A stretch of DNA of 53,526 nucleotides from positions 1 through 53,526 of the forward strand of contig DALYJJ010000026.1 in the NCBI GenBank assembly GCA_031969915.1, in the 5' to 3' direction. The notes under the pieces are model-generated. The model saw only the letters and a list, made by a program, of their open reading frames with translations. It did no database searches and was not told the origin of the DNA. Source of the DNA: DALYJJ01 sp031969915. Its GTDB lineage: Bacteria > Acidobacteriota > Terriglobia > Bryobacterales > Bryobacteraceae. The position numbers were made by a program, and so were the translations under genes. Below are positions 1-7,550 of this stretch, piece after piece. The number at the start of each line of letters is the position of its first letter. Position 1 is the first letter of the stretch.

Positions 1-152
1 ACATGGGGATCTGGGAGGGCGCGGTGGACGGACAGGTGACGCCGGAGTTTACCGCCGCGTTGAAGGGGTACCAGAAGAAGCGGGGTTTGACGGAGAGCGG
101 GGAGCCGGACGCGGGGACGCAACAAAAGGTGGAGGAGGAATATGGGAGCTGA
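1..152 (+). CDS. C-terminal end of a peptidoglycan-binding-domain protein (5' truncated)
   Basis: The reading frame is open from the window edge to a TGA at 150-152 and encodes about 49 residues. The pattern G-x-V-(x)n-AL-x-x-Y/FQ-x3-GL-(x)3-G-(x)n-T is that of a PG_binding_1 repeat (ALKGYQKKRGLTESG, then a conserved Thr). Such modules anchor hydrolases or secreted effectors to peptidoglycan. The end overlaps the start of the next gene by 11 bp, so it probably belongs to the same type VI secretion operon. Its full size and any catalytic domain lie outside the window. The ATG at 3 is probably internal, but it cannot be excluded as a start. Confidence 0.6.
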   Translation, partial: MGIWEGAVDGQVTPEFTAALKGYQKKRGLTESGEPDAGTQQKVEEEYGS

Positions 153-1008
153 GATCGCACGCGACGCCGTCCGCTTCCAGGTTCCGGACGGTTTCGCCGA
201 CACCACCAACTACGCCTTCAAGCACGAGAAGGTGCTGGAAGAAGTGCGGGTCCAGTTTGCGAACGTGGACCGCTACCGGCCGTCGATCGACGCGGTGTTG
301 GCGGACCGCTCGGCGCATATCCGAAGCTCGATGGGCGAGCAGGTGGAACTGGAAGCGCCCATACCGGTGACGGTGATCACGCGAGCGGCGCGGCAGATGG
401 ATCTCACGTTCAGCGAGAAGGGCGGCAAGTATCGGGAGCGGACGGTCCTGGTGCCGTACTCCGGCGCCGCGTACTTCGAATTGACGCACCGGGGCCTGGA
501 TGCGGTGGTGAAGCGGAAGTGGGAGCAGATCCTGGGGAGCGTGCAGTTGGGCGGATTTCCGCCCGAGGTGCCGGCCACGGCGCCGGGCTTCGTGAGGCGC
601 TCGGCGGGGATCCTGAGCGTGGATGTGCCGGATGAGTTGCAGCCTCCGAAGGCGTACCTGTTCACAGCGGAGCAGGTGCGGCTGAGCGTTTCCTTTCGGG
701 CGATCCCGGGTCCGCCGTTGCCTCTGCCGCAGATCATCATGAAGGAGACAACGCCCGGCGACGTGATCAGCGAAGCGAAGGAGTTCAGCGTGGAGACGGC
801 GGCGGGGGGGTGCGGGTTCTACCGCTATCAACTCACGCGCGAAGGACCTGCGGAGGACGCGGTGCTGGCCGCGGTGCGGGGCCGGCTGACGCTCCGGGGA
901 GGCGCGGGACTGGTTCATTTGTACGGGCAGTGTCCGGCGCCGCAGGCGAGCCTTCTGGAACGCGGGTTCGCGCTGCTGGTGAACAGTTTCCGGCTCGAGG
1001 CGAAATGA
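142..1008 (+). CDS. Tandem DcrB/DUF1795 (Eag-like) T6SS chaperone
   Basis: This 288-residue protein seems to hold two copies of the DcrB/DUF1795 fold. The first (about residues 10-145) opens with FQVPDGFADTTNYAF, and the second (about 150-288) opens with SVDVPDEL. Members of this family include Eag chaperones, which hold hydrophobic N-terminal segments of PAAR-containing T6SS effectors until they are loaded on VgrG. There is no signal peptide, which fits a cytoplasmic chaperone. A GGAGGAGGA Shine-Dalgarno sequence sits just before the ATG at 142. The stop overlaps the start of the lipase gene (ATGA), so the two are coupled. Assignment to Eag rather than another DcrB-like role rests on the neighbouring prePAAR protein. 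Confidence 0.7.
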   Translation: MGAEIARDAVRFQVPDGFADTTNYAFKHEKVLEEVRVQFANVDRYRPSIDAVLADRSAHIRSSMGEQVELEAPIPVTVITRAARQMDLTFSEKGGKYRERTVLVPYSGAAYFELTHRGLDAVVKRKWEQILGSVQLGGFPPEVPATAPGFVRRSAGILSVDVPDELQPPKAYLFTAEQVRLSVSFRAIPGPPLPLPQIIMKETTPGDVISEAKEFSVETAAGGCGFYRYQLTREGPAEDAVLAAVRGRLTLRGGAGLVHLYGQCPAPQASLLERGFALLVNSFRLEAK

Positions 1009-2249
1009 GCGATAACGTCTGCATCTCCGACGCGAATACGTGCAGCGTGGTCACGGTACCGCTGATCTTTGTCCCGGGCGTGATGGGCTCGCGGCTGCAC
1101 TTCACAAACATCGACGAGTACTGGGACCCGGACAGCAATTGGCGGATGTCGCACTGGCTGACGACGAACACCGATACGACGGCCTCGGAAATCCACTACA
1201 CGGAGCCGGCGACGATTTGCGACCAGCACGACGACTTAAGCGCGGACGAAACGGCGCACGGCTGGGCGGGGGTGTACGCCGGTTATCACGGGTACCTGCG
1301 GACGCTGGCGCGCGATTCGTTCAACAACGTGCGGACGCCGGTGTGGGCCGTCGGCTACGACTGGCGGCAAAGTAACTGGACTTCGGCGCAGCGGGTGGCG
1401 ACGCGGGTAGACGAGATTCTGGCGCAGGAAGAAGCCGAGAAGTGCATCCTGATCACGCACAGCATGGGCGGACTGGCGTCGCGGGCGGCGATCGTGCGGT
1501 GCGGCATCGAAGCCAACGTGCTGGGCGTGATTCACGGGGTGCAGCCGGTGCGGGGCGCGGCGGTACTGTACCGGCGGTTCTTCACGGGAGCGGTGGGGGA
1601 ATTCGACGGCGGCGGGGGATTGGCGCGCATTCTGGGCAATACGCCGGAGAAGTTCACCAAGATGATGCACGGGCTGGCGGGTCCGATGGAGCTGCTGCCC
1701 AGCGACCGATACTTGAAGCGCGAGAACCGGCAGGCGTGGATCTTCGAGGTGGCCAGCGGCGCGACGACGCCGACGAACCCGGAAGGCAATGTTTTCGACA
1801 TCCTGTTGGGGACGACGGCGCCCACGGCGCTGCCCTATGGGTATCTGACGACGCATTGGGCGAACGAATTGCGGGCGCGCGTGCGCGGCGCGCGGCAGTT
1901 CCACGAAACGCGGGTGGCGGAGCAAAAACATGCGCAGACGTGGTCGATTTACGGAACCGGCGTGAACACCGATATCGACACCTGGTTCGACCCGAACAAC
2001 GAGAACCAGCGCGAGCCGTATCACGTGGTGATTTCGCAATCGTCGTTGGGCGACGGGACGGTGCCTGCGCGCAGCGGCTCGGCGCTGTTTCCCGACGGTG
2101 CGGTGAACACCACGGATCCGGGCGCTTCGGTGACCGACTTCAAGCAATGGGCGATCGACGGCGTGGAGCACGAGCCGGCGTATCGCAACAGCACGGTGCA
2201 GCGGGTGGCCCGGCGCGTGATACAACATCTGCTACGAACCGTGGTGTAA
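1005..2249 (+). CDS. LCAT-fold lipase/acyltransferase, probable T6SS effector
   Basis: The protein has 414 residues and an alpha/beta-hydrolase fold of the lecithin:cholesterol acyltransferase type. Visible motifs are the oxyanion region VPGVMGSRL (23-31), the nucleophile elbow THSMGG with Ser153, the acid in GDGTVP (Asp350) and the catalytic His in VEHEPAYRN (His389). The elbow has Thr where most relatives have Gly (GHSMGG). The likely activity is cleavage or transfer of phospholipid acyl chains. There is no signal peptide, as expected for a T6SS cargo. ATG 1005 is chosen because it forms an ATGA overlap with the chaperone stop; an upstream in-frame extension to 810 would lie inside that gene. 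A PAAR gene follows 9 bp downstream. The effector role is inferred from context, and no immunity gene was recognised. Confidence 0.78.
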   Translation: MSDNVCISDANTCSVVTVPLIFVPGVMGSRLHFTNIDEYWDPDSNWRMSHWLTTNTDTTASEIHYTEPATICDQHDDLSADETAHGWAGVYAGYHGYLRTLARDSFNNVRTPVWAVGYDWRQSNWTSAQRVATRVDEILAQEEAEKCILITHSMGGLASRAAIVRCGIEANVLGVIHGVQPVRGAAVLYRRFFTGAVGEFDGGGGLARILGNTPEKFTKMMHGLAGPMELLPSDRYLKRENRQAWIFEVASGATTPTNPEGNVFDILLGTTAPTALPYGYLTTHWANELRARVRGARQFHETRVAEQKHAQTWSIYGTGVNTDIDTWFDPNNENQREPYHVVISQSSLGDGTVPARSGSALFPDGAVNTTDPGASVTDFKQWAIDGVEHEPAYRNSTVQRVARRVIQHLLRTVV

Positions 2250-2258
2250 GGAGAGAAG

Positions 2259-2759
2259 ATGCCGACAGGACCCGCCGCGCGCGTGACCGATAGTGTTTCC
2301 CACCCCCTGCCGCCGGTATTGGGGCCGGGGCCGGGCAGTTCGAACACGATCATCGGCTGGCTGCCGGCATGGCGGGGAATTCTGGCCGCCGCAGCCGCCG
2401 CTTTGCAGGTGGCCAAGCAGGCCGCCGATATCGCGGTGCAGGCAGCCGAATCAGCGACCAAGGCGGCCTCGGGTACTCCGGGCGCGCCGGCCGCCTATGC
2501 AGCGGAACAGGCGACGAAGGGCGCCATCGCGGCGGCGCTGGGCTCGGCCATCACATCCGCGGCAGCAGGGGCCGACATTCACGCGTGCACGGTGCCATCG
2601 CCCGTTCCGCCGCATGGTCCGGGAGTGGTGATCGATGGGAGCAAGACGGTAACCATCAATTTCCTGCCTGCGTGCCGGCAAGGCGACTCGCTGCTCGAAC
2701 CGCTGGGCCCGCCCAACAAGATCGCCAAAGGCGAGACGACGGTGACGATCGGCGGCTGA
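2259..2759 (+). CDS. prePAAR/PAAR spike protein with Ala-rich helical insert
   Basis: The protein has 166 residues. It opens with AARVTDSVSH (residues 6-15), which matches the prePAAR motif AARxxDxxxH. A hydrophobic, alanine-rich helical stretch follows (about 31-105). The PAAR repeat core is next, with HAC (108-110), PPHGPG, a GSKTVTINFLPACRQGD segment (127-143) and GETTVTIGG at the end. PAAR proteins cap the VgrG spike of the type VI secretion system, and prePAAR motifs are known from effectors that need Eag chaperones. Here the toxin is not fused but encoded separately upstream. AAGGAGAG precedes the ATG at good spacing. This is the last gene of the module. Confidence 0.75.
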   Translation: MPTGPAARVTDSVSHPLPPVLGPGPGSSNTIIGWLPAWRGILAAAAAALQVAKQAADIAVQAAESATKAASGTPGAPAAYAAEQATKGAIAAALGSAITSAAAGADIHACTVPSPVPPHGPGVVIDGSKTVTINFLPACRQGDSLLEPLGPPNKIAKGETTVTIGG

Positions 2760-2835
2760 GGCGGCGCGAACGTTACTTACTGTCAGACGCGGCATGCTAC
2801 TTGTTTGAGGCCCCAACGGTCTCTAACGTGAGGAG

Positions 2836-2855
2836 AGGCGGCTCTGGAACCGCCT
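2836..2855 (+). promoter_or_regulatory. Small stem-loop in the leader of the RRM gene
   Basis: AGGCGG (2836-2841) pairs with CCGCCT (2850-2855) around an 8-nt loop, about 30 nt before the start codon of the RNA-binding protein. The rest of the gap 2760-2884 shows no gene. A leader hairpin ahead of an RNA-binding-protein gene could be an autoregulatory site, but this is inference from position only. Confidence 0.3.
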
Positions 2856-2884
2856 GGACCAACACGAAAGCGAGGAGCACCTCA

Positions 2885-3205
2885 TTGAAGAGATTGTTCG
2901 TGGGCAACATTCCCTATTCCGCGAGCGAGACGGACCTGCACGAGTTCCTGTCGCGATCCGGGGTGGCGCCGGAGACGGTGAGCCTGATCCGGGACCGCAC
3001 GTCGGGAGAGCCGCGCGGGTTCGGCTTCATCGAACTGGGAAGCGACGCGGAAGCGGAATACGCCATCCAGTCGTGTAACGGGCGGGAGTTCCTGGGACGG
3101 ATGCTGGTGGTGAACGAGGCGCGCCCCTTGCCGGAAGGAACGGGCCGTGGGCCGGCGCGGCCGCCGTATCAGAGCCGCGCCGCCCGCGCGGGGCGCCGCA
3201 TCTAA
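2885..3205 (+). CDS. RRM-type RNA-binding protein
   Basis: This is a 106-residue single RNA-recognition-motif protein. RNP2 is LFVGNI (residues 4-9) and RNP1 is RGFGFIEL (about 44-51). A basic, Arg/Pro-rich tail follows (GRGPARPPYQSRAARAGRRI). This matches the small bacterial RRM proteins (Rbp-like) seen in cyanobacteria and several other phyla, often cold- or stress-related. The start is TTG at 2885, with AGGAG at 2873-2877, 7 nt upstream. The gene stands alone between the T6SS module and the convergent peptide operon; its stop at 3205 overlaps the end of the opposing gene (3202) by 4 bp. Confidence 0.85.
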   Translation: MKRLFVGNIPYSASETDLHEFLSRSGVAPETVSLIRDRTSGEPRGFGFIELGSDAEAEYAIQSCNGREFLGRMLVVNEARPLPEGTGRGPARPPYQSRAARAGRRI

Positions 3206-4404
3206 GCTTCCCTGGGAAAGAAGGCCGCGGAGGCGCCGACCCACTCCATATCCTTGTTGTGGTCGACGCCCATCATCCTGCCGCGGCCCATCCGGACGAT
3301 GGTATTCACGGGCGCCATCTGTTCGCCGTCGAGCCAGACGTACATGATGCGCACTTCGGCCTTGGCGTCGCCATGGGGTGTGGCGAAGAGGGGTGCGAAG
3401 TCCATGCGCTCCTGAAGAATGTAGGTGTCGCGCTGGTGTGCCGGCACCGCGGCGATCGCTTCGCGCGACGGGCCGACAACGACGCCGGTTCCCGCGAACG
3501 AGTAGAGCGGCTTCAGGACGAGTTCCTCGGGAGGGAGCGGCAATTCCGCGACTTCGCTCAGGAACCAGGTGCGCGGCACGGTGGGGTGATCGAAGTAGGG
3601 AAGCGAGAACTTGCTGAGCCGGAAAAACCAGTTCGGGTGGCCGGCCCATTCGACGTCGAGATCGTCGCTGAACTGGAACGGAGTGCGGAGGGCGCGGCGG
3701 TCGAGTTCGTCGACGATCACGCGGTTGTAGATGCGGCGTATGGGCACTTCGACGCCGTCGTCGCGGCGGTAGAAGAGCCGGTCGCCGCGCCGGGCCACGG
3801 CAAGGATGTCGACGGCGGGAACGCCGAGCATCCGCCGGGTCATGGTGAAATCGCAGCGCGTCTTCTGGCGGTGCGGCTCCACTTCGAGCAGCACAACGTG
3901 GTCCGGATCGTGATCCGCGAGGATGGCGCGCCGCAGGAGCGCGGTGTAGGACGTATCATCGTGGCCGCCGAGGTAGGTGCCGAGGGAAGGATCCAGATGG
4001 TAGGCCTCACGGTACTGCGCGGCGAGCGTGGGCTGGAAGCAATAGAGCGACGGGAAGCCTTGAATCTCGACGAGGCGGGGCCGCGGGTTGCCGTCCTCAT
4101 CAAGGACGATGCCGAAGTCGGCTTGGACGAACATCGGTTGCGCGGCGTCGCGGGGGGCGCGGTGGTGCGGCGGGATCATGCGGTCGGAGGCGGCGATGTA
4201 GCGGTCGCTGGCCATCAACTGATGCACCAGTTCCCGGCCCGCCACGGCCATGTCGTCGAGCAGGGTTTTGGGGAGGAAGCAGGGAGTCTCGCAATTGCGA
4301 AACTCGACGGGCTCCCCGCAGGCTTTTTCCAGGCCTTCCAGAAAGGCGCGATAGCGTTCCGGCGTGAAGCGCCGGTTGAAGTCCTGGCGCAGTTCGCGGA
4401 TCAT
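3202..4404 (-). CDS. ATP-grasp-fold ligase, last gene of the amidoligase operon
   Basis: The protein has 400 residues. The C-terminal half looks like an ATP-grasp active site: the ATP-binding Lys segment VLKPLYSFAGTGVVVG, the adenine-contact segment YILQER and an AEVRIMYVW strand carrying candidate Mg2+ ligands. The N-terminal part holds VQADFGIVLDEDG and RLVEIQGFPSLY, resembling preATP-grasp or substrate-binding elements. The expected reaction is ATP-dependent joining of a carboxylate to an amine through an acyl phosphate. The ATG at 4404 overlaps the upstream stop (ATGA), so it is coupled to the M29-like gene. I do not recognise a named subfamily, and the substrate is unknown. Confidence 0.65.
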   Translation of the reverse strand: MIRELRQDFNRRFTPERYRAFLEGLEKACGEPVEFRNCETPCFLPKTLLDDMAVAGRELVHQLMASDRYIAASDRMIPPHHRAPRDAAQPMFVQADFGIVLDEDGNPRPRLVEIQGFPSLYCFQPTLAAQYREAYHLDPSLGTYLGGHDDTSYTALLRRAILADHDPDHVVLLEVEPHRQKTRCDFTMTRRMLGVPAVDILAVARRGDRLFYRRDDGVEVPIRRIYNRVIVDELDRRALRTPFQFSDDLDVEWAGHPNWFFRLSKFSLPYFDHPTVPRTWFLSEVAELPLPPEELVLKPLYSFAGTGVVVGPSREAIAAVPAHQRDTYILQERMDFAPLFATPHGDAKAEVRIMYVWLDGEQMAPVNTIVRMGRGRMMGVDHNKDMEWVGASAAFFPREA

Positions 4405-5420
4405 GCGACCAGGAACTGGCCGTCGCGCATCAATTGCCGCTCGTCGGCCCAAATGGAGAAGTTGCGGCCCACGACGTCGATGTGGGTGGAGGAGTACCAG
4501 CCGGCGCCGGTGTGCGCGCCGTAGGGGTTACCGAAGGCGATGTGGACGCCGGGGATTTTCTCGTCCTGGAGGATGTTACCGATGACGTCGCGGACGGCGA
4601 TATTGGTGCCGATGGCGAACTCGCCGACGCGGTCGCTGTTCTCGTCGGTGTGGGTGTAGCGCCAGAATTCGTCTTCGAGTTCCTTGTTGTCGCAGCGGGC
4701 TTCGACCAGCCGGTTGGCCTCGACGCGAATGGTCAAGGGCGTATTTCGGAGGTCGCCGTACTTGGCGCAGAGGTAATCGCCGACCACGCCGTCCACCACG
4801 AAGGTGCCGTTGACCTCGCCGGGGGTCGTGAAGATCTCGCCGCCGGGCAGGTTGCCCCACTTGTTGGGGCTGATGATGCCGCTGGTCTTCAGCCAGCGGT
4901 ACTCAGGGTTCAAGCGGGCGACGATATCGGTGCCCACGGGCGTGGTGGCGCGGATGGAGTGGGAGTGGCTGGCGATGTCGAAGACCTTGCTGCTGAGTTC
5001 GTCCACGCGGCGGAAATCGGCGCGCATGCCGTCGAGCATGATCTGCTGGGTGATGTTGACCATGTGGGCGTGGCGGATCCTGCGCCGGTTGACGACGTCG
5101 GTCATCTGCATGCGGGTGGGCAGTTCATTGGACTGGGCCCAGACGGCGAAGATGCTCACGTGGCTGGTTTCCAGGTCTTCGAGCACGGCCGCGGGCATGG
5201 CGGCGAGCGGCCGTGGAGCGAGATCCTCCAGCACGAAGACCCGATGCGACGCAGCGGCTTTGGCGACTTCCGCTTCGAGAGCGGCGGCGATCTCCAGGCA
5301 GGCGCGATCGGTGATGAGGGTCACCTTTTCATCGGGCTGAATGCGCAGGCAGACGTTGACGGCGTTGCGGGCTCCTTCCGAGAGCGCCGCGGGAAAATCG
5401 ATGTGACCGAGAGAGTTCAT
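4401..5420 (-). CDS. M29-like (thermophilic aminopeptidase family) metallopeptidase
   Basis: This 339-residue protein resembles M29 aminopeptidases (AmpS/AmpT), which use a two-metal site of Glu, Glu, His, Tyr, His and Asp. Candidate ligands are Glu195 (GGEIFTTP), Glu267 (GEFAIGTN), His293 (HIAFGNPYG), Tyr300 or Tyr309, His313 and Asp315 (STHIDVV), so the site looks complete. There is no signal peptide, so action is cytoplasmic. Translation is coupled on both sides: its ATG overlaps the YbdK-like stop and its TGA overlaps the next ATG. In this operon it could trim or recycle the peptide made by the three ligases. It is shorter than typical M29 enzymes (about 400 residues). Confidence 0.7.
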   Translation of the reverse strand: MNSLGHIDFPAALSEGARNAVNVCLRIQPDEKVTLITDRACLEIAAALEAEVAKAAASHRVFVLEDLAPRPLAAMPAAVLEDLETSHVSIFAVWAQSNELPTRMQMTDVVNRRRIRHAHMVNITQQIMLDGMRADFRRVDELSSKVFDIASHSHSIRATTPVGTDIVARLNPEYRWLKTSGIISPNKWGNLPGGEIFTTPGEVNGTFVVDGVVGDYLCAKYGDLRNTPLTIRVEANRLVEARCDNKELEDEFWRYTHTDENSDRVGEFAIGTNIAVRDVIGNILQDEKIPGVHIAFGNPYGAHTGAGWYSSTHIDVVGRNFSIWADERQLMRDGQFLVA

Positions 5421-6556
5421 TCGTTGGTATGTGCCTTCGCGGCGGGAGCGGTGACCCCCGCCTCGGTTTCGTCAATAATGTAGTCGACGACCTTGGAGAG
5501 ATCGCCGGTTTCGTGGAAGAGGCGGAGCTGCCGGTCGGCGCCCGTGCCGCGTTCCATCATCGTGTGAATGTAGTTGACTTCGCGGCGGGTGCCCAGTTCG
5601 TCGAGCACGTCGTCGATCAGTTCCAGGTACTCGTCCATCAGGCTGCGGAACGGAACCTCGATCCGCTTGCCGAAGTCGATCAGCTTGCCGTCGATGCCGT
5701 AACGGGCGGCGCGCCACTTGTTCTCCATGATCAGGGCCCGCCGGTACAGACGGAACCCCTGGTTGGCGGAGTGCAGCTTCCAGAGCTTAACGACGGTGGC
5801 CTGAATCAGCGCGGCGAGGGCGATGGTCTCATCGAGACGCATGGGGATATCGCACATCCGGAACTCGAGCGTGGGGAAATTGGGATGCGGCCGGATATCC
5901 CACCAGATCTTCTTCGCGTTGTCGATGCAATTGGTCTTCACCAGCAGGTTGATGAAGCTTTCGAATTCACCGTAGCTGGGGAAGTAGTCGGGGATGTTGG
6001 TGCGCGGGAACTTATCGAAGACCTTGCAGCGGTAGCTCTTGAGGCCGGTCTCCATGCCCAGCCAGAAGGGAGAGTTGGTGGAGAGCGCCAGGATATGCGG
6101 CACGAAGTAGCGGGCGGCATTCATGATGTGAATCGCCGTTTCCCGGTCCTCGATGCCGACATGCACGTGGAGTCCGAAGATCAGGTTTGCGCGGGCCACC
6201 ATCTTGAGGTCTTCGACGATGTTCTGGTAGCGCTCGTCGGGATAGATCTCCTGGCGGCGCCAATCGGCGAAGGGGTGGGTGCCGGCGGCCGCGAGGCGCA
6301 AGCCGTTTTCGCGCGCCAGGCGGATGATGTCGCCGCGGACCTCGTGGAGATCGGCGCGGGCGGCGGCGATGTCCCTGCAGACGCCGGTGCCCACCTCGAC
6401 CACGGACTGGTGCATTTCGGGCTTGACCCGCTCGCGCAGGAGGCGCTTGCCCTTCTCGATGATTTCGCAATCGATGTGCGATCGCAGGTCCCGGGTGGCC
6501 GGGTCGATCGTCATGTACTCTTCTTCGATGCCGACGGTGAAACTGGGGCGATCCAT
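5417..6556 (-). CDS. YbdK-like carboxylate-amine ligase (glutamate-cysteine ligase family 2)
   Basis: The protein has 379 residues and the GCS2/YbdK hallmarks: VGIEEEYMTID at the N-terminus (8-18), PEMHQSVVEVGTGVC (47-61), GTHPFADW, the HVHVG nucleotide/metal segment and LEFRMCDIP. Family members form a gamma-glutamyl or similar amide bond through an acyl phosphate; YbdK itself has weak glutamate-cysteine ligase activity. The start at 6556 lies 15 nt after the stop of the ATP-grasp gene, and the stop overlaps the M29-like gene. Sitting between two ATP-grasp proteins, it probably performs one step of a multi-step peptide or amide synthesis. Glutathione synthesis is an alternative but would not explain the other genes. 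Confidence 0.85.
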   Translation of the reverse strand: MDRPSFTVGIEEEYMTIDPATRDLRSHIDCEIIEKGKRLLRERVKPEMHQSVVEVGTGVCRDIAAARADLHEVRGDIIRLARENGLRLAAAGTHPFADWRRQEIYPDERYQNIVEDLKMVARANLIFGLHVHVGIEDRETAIHIMNAARYFVPHILALSTNSPFWLGMETGLKSYRCKVFDKFPRTNIPDYFPSYGEFESFINLLVKTNCIDNAKKIWWDIRPHPNFPTLEFRMCDIPMRLDETIALAALIQATVVKLWKLHSANQGFRLYRRALIMENKWRAARYGIDGKLIDFGKRIEVPFRSLMDEYLELIDDVLDELGTRREVNYIHTMMERGTGADRQLRLFHETGDLSKVVDYIIDETEAGVTAPAAKAHTNE

Positions 6557-6571
6557 GGGGACTCCTGGGGC

Positions 6572-7528
6572 CTAGCGCAAACCCGCCGGTGGCGCGGCGC
6601 CGCTCAAAAACGAGGACCAGCGATAGGAGGCGTCCGGCCGCTCGTCGCTGAGCGCCTTCTTCACCGCCAGTTCGGCCACGGCGTTCACGATCCACTCGAA
6701 GTTGTCCGGCCCCACCGAAAGCAGATCCGCGTCGGGCGCGGGGTTCATGAAATCGATCGCGTAGGGAATGCCGTCGCGCACGGCGAACTCGACCGTGTTG
6801 AGATCGTAGCCAAGGGCGCGGCAGAGCGCCAGACCGTCGTTCACGACGCGATCGTGAAGCGCGGGGTCAATGGGCGGAGGGTTGCGGACGTAGCGGTTCT
6901 CATGCGGCTGACGGGGGTCGTACTGCATGATGTGGACCTTCTCCTGACCCACGACGTAACAGCGGAAATAGTGAGTGAACTCGATGCCTTCCTGGAGCGT
7001 CATGCAGAGGTCGCCGGTCTGGTTGTAGGCCGCGAAGAACTCGTCGGGGGAGTTCAGCTTGTAGACGTTCTTCCAGCCGCCGCCGTCGTAGGGCTTCAGA
7101 AACGAGGGGAAGCCGACGTAGTGAAAGATGTCATCCCAGTTCAGCGGATACTCGAGATTGCGCATGGAGCGCTCGGTGGTTCCCGGCGGATGCGTGTGGT
7201 GGGGAAGCAGGACCGTCCTGGGCGCGGCCACGCCGATCTTCGAGGCCAGTGCGTAATTGAAGAACTTGTCGTCGGCGGTCCACCAGAACGGATTATTGAT
7301 GACGATGGTGCCGGTGAGCACGGCGTTCTTGAGCATCGAGCGATAGAAGTCGATGTCGTGGGAAATACGGTCGACGATCACGCGGTAGCCGCTGGGCTCG
7401 GCCATCTTCACGCCGCCCACCTTGAGGTGCTCGGCCACGACGCCGGGCACGTTCATGGCATTGATGCGGTCGACGAGCGCGCCGGGGAAGGTGTTTTCCA
7501 TGCCGTACAGGACGGCGATCTTCTTCAT
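6572..7528 (-). CDS. ATP-grasp carboxylate-amine ligase (D-Ala-D-Ala ligase/RimK-like)
   Basis: This is a 318-residue ATP-grasp enzyme. ATP-binding Lys145 lies in FLKPYDGGGWKNV, TLQEGIE (177-183) gives the adenine contact, and NTVEFAVRDGIPYAIDFMNP (244-263) supplies Mg2+ ligands Glu247, Asp259 and Asn262, in the same order as D-Ala-D-Ala ligase. Expected chemistry is phosphorylation of a carboxylate followed by amine attack. ATG 7528 (MKKIAVLYG) is chosen because the fold's first beta strand begins there; the reading frame upstream is low-complexity and overlaps the esterase gene. The gene follows the esterase by 22 nt and precedes the YbdK-like gene by 15 nt. The substrate is unknown. Confidence 0.78.
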   Translation of the reverse strand: MKKIAVLYGMENTFPGALVDRINAMNVPGVVAEHLKVGGVKMAEPSGYRVIVDRISHDIDFYRSMLKNAVLTGTIVINNPFWWTADDKFFNYALASKIGVAAPRTVLLPHHTHPPGTTERSMRNLEYPLNWDDIFHYVGFPSFLKPYDGGGWKNVYKLNSPDEFFAAYNQTGDLCMTLQEGIEFTHYFRCYVVGQEKVHIMQYDPRQPHENRYVRNPPPIDPALHDRVVNDGLALCRALGYDLNTVEFAVRDGIPYAIDFMNPAPDADLLSVGPDNFEWIVNAVAELAVKKALSDERPDASYRWSSFLSGAAPPAGLR

Positions 7529-7550
7529 GACTTCTTGAACCTCGCGAAGG

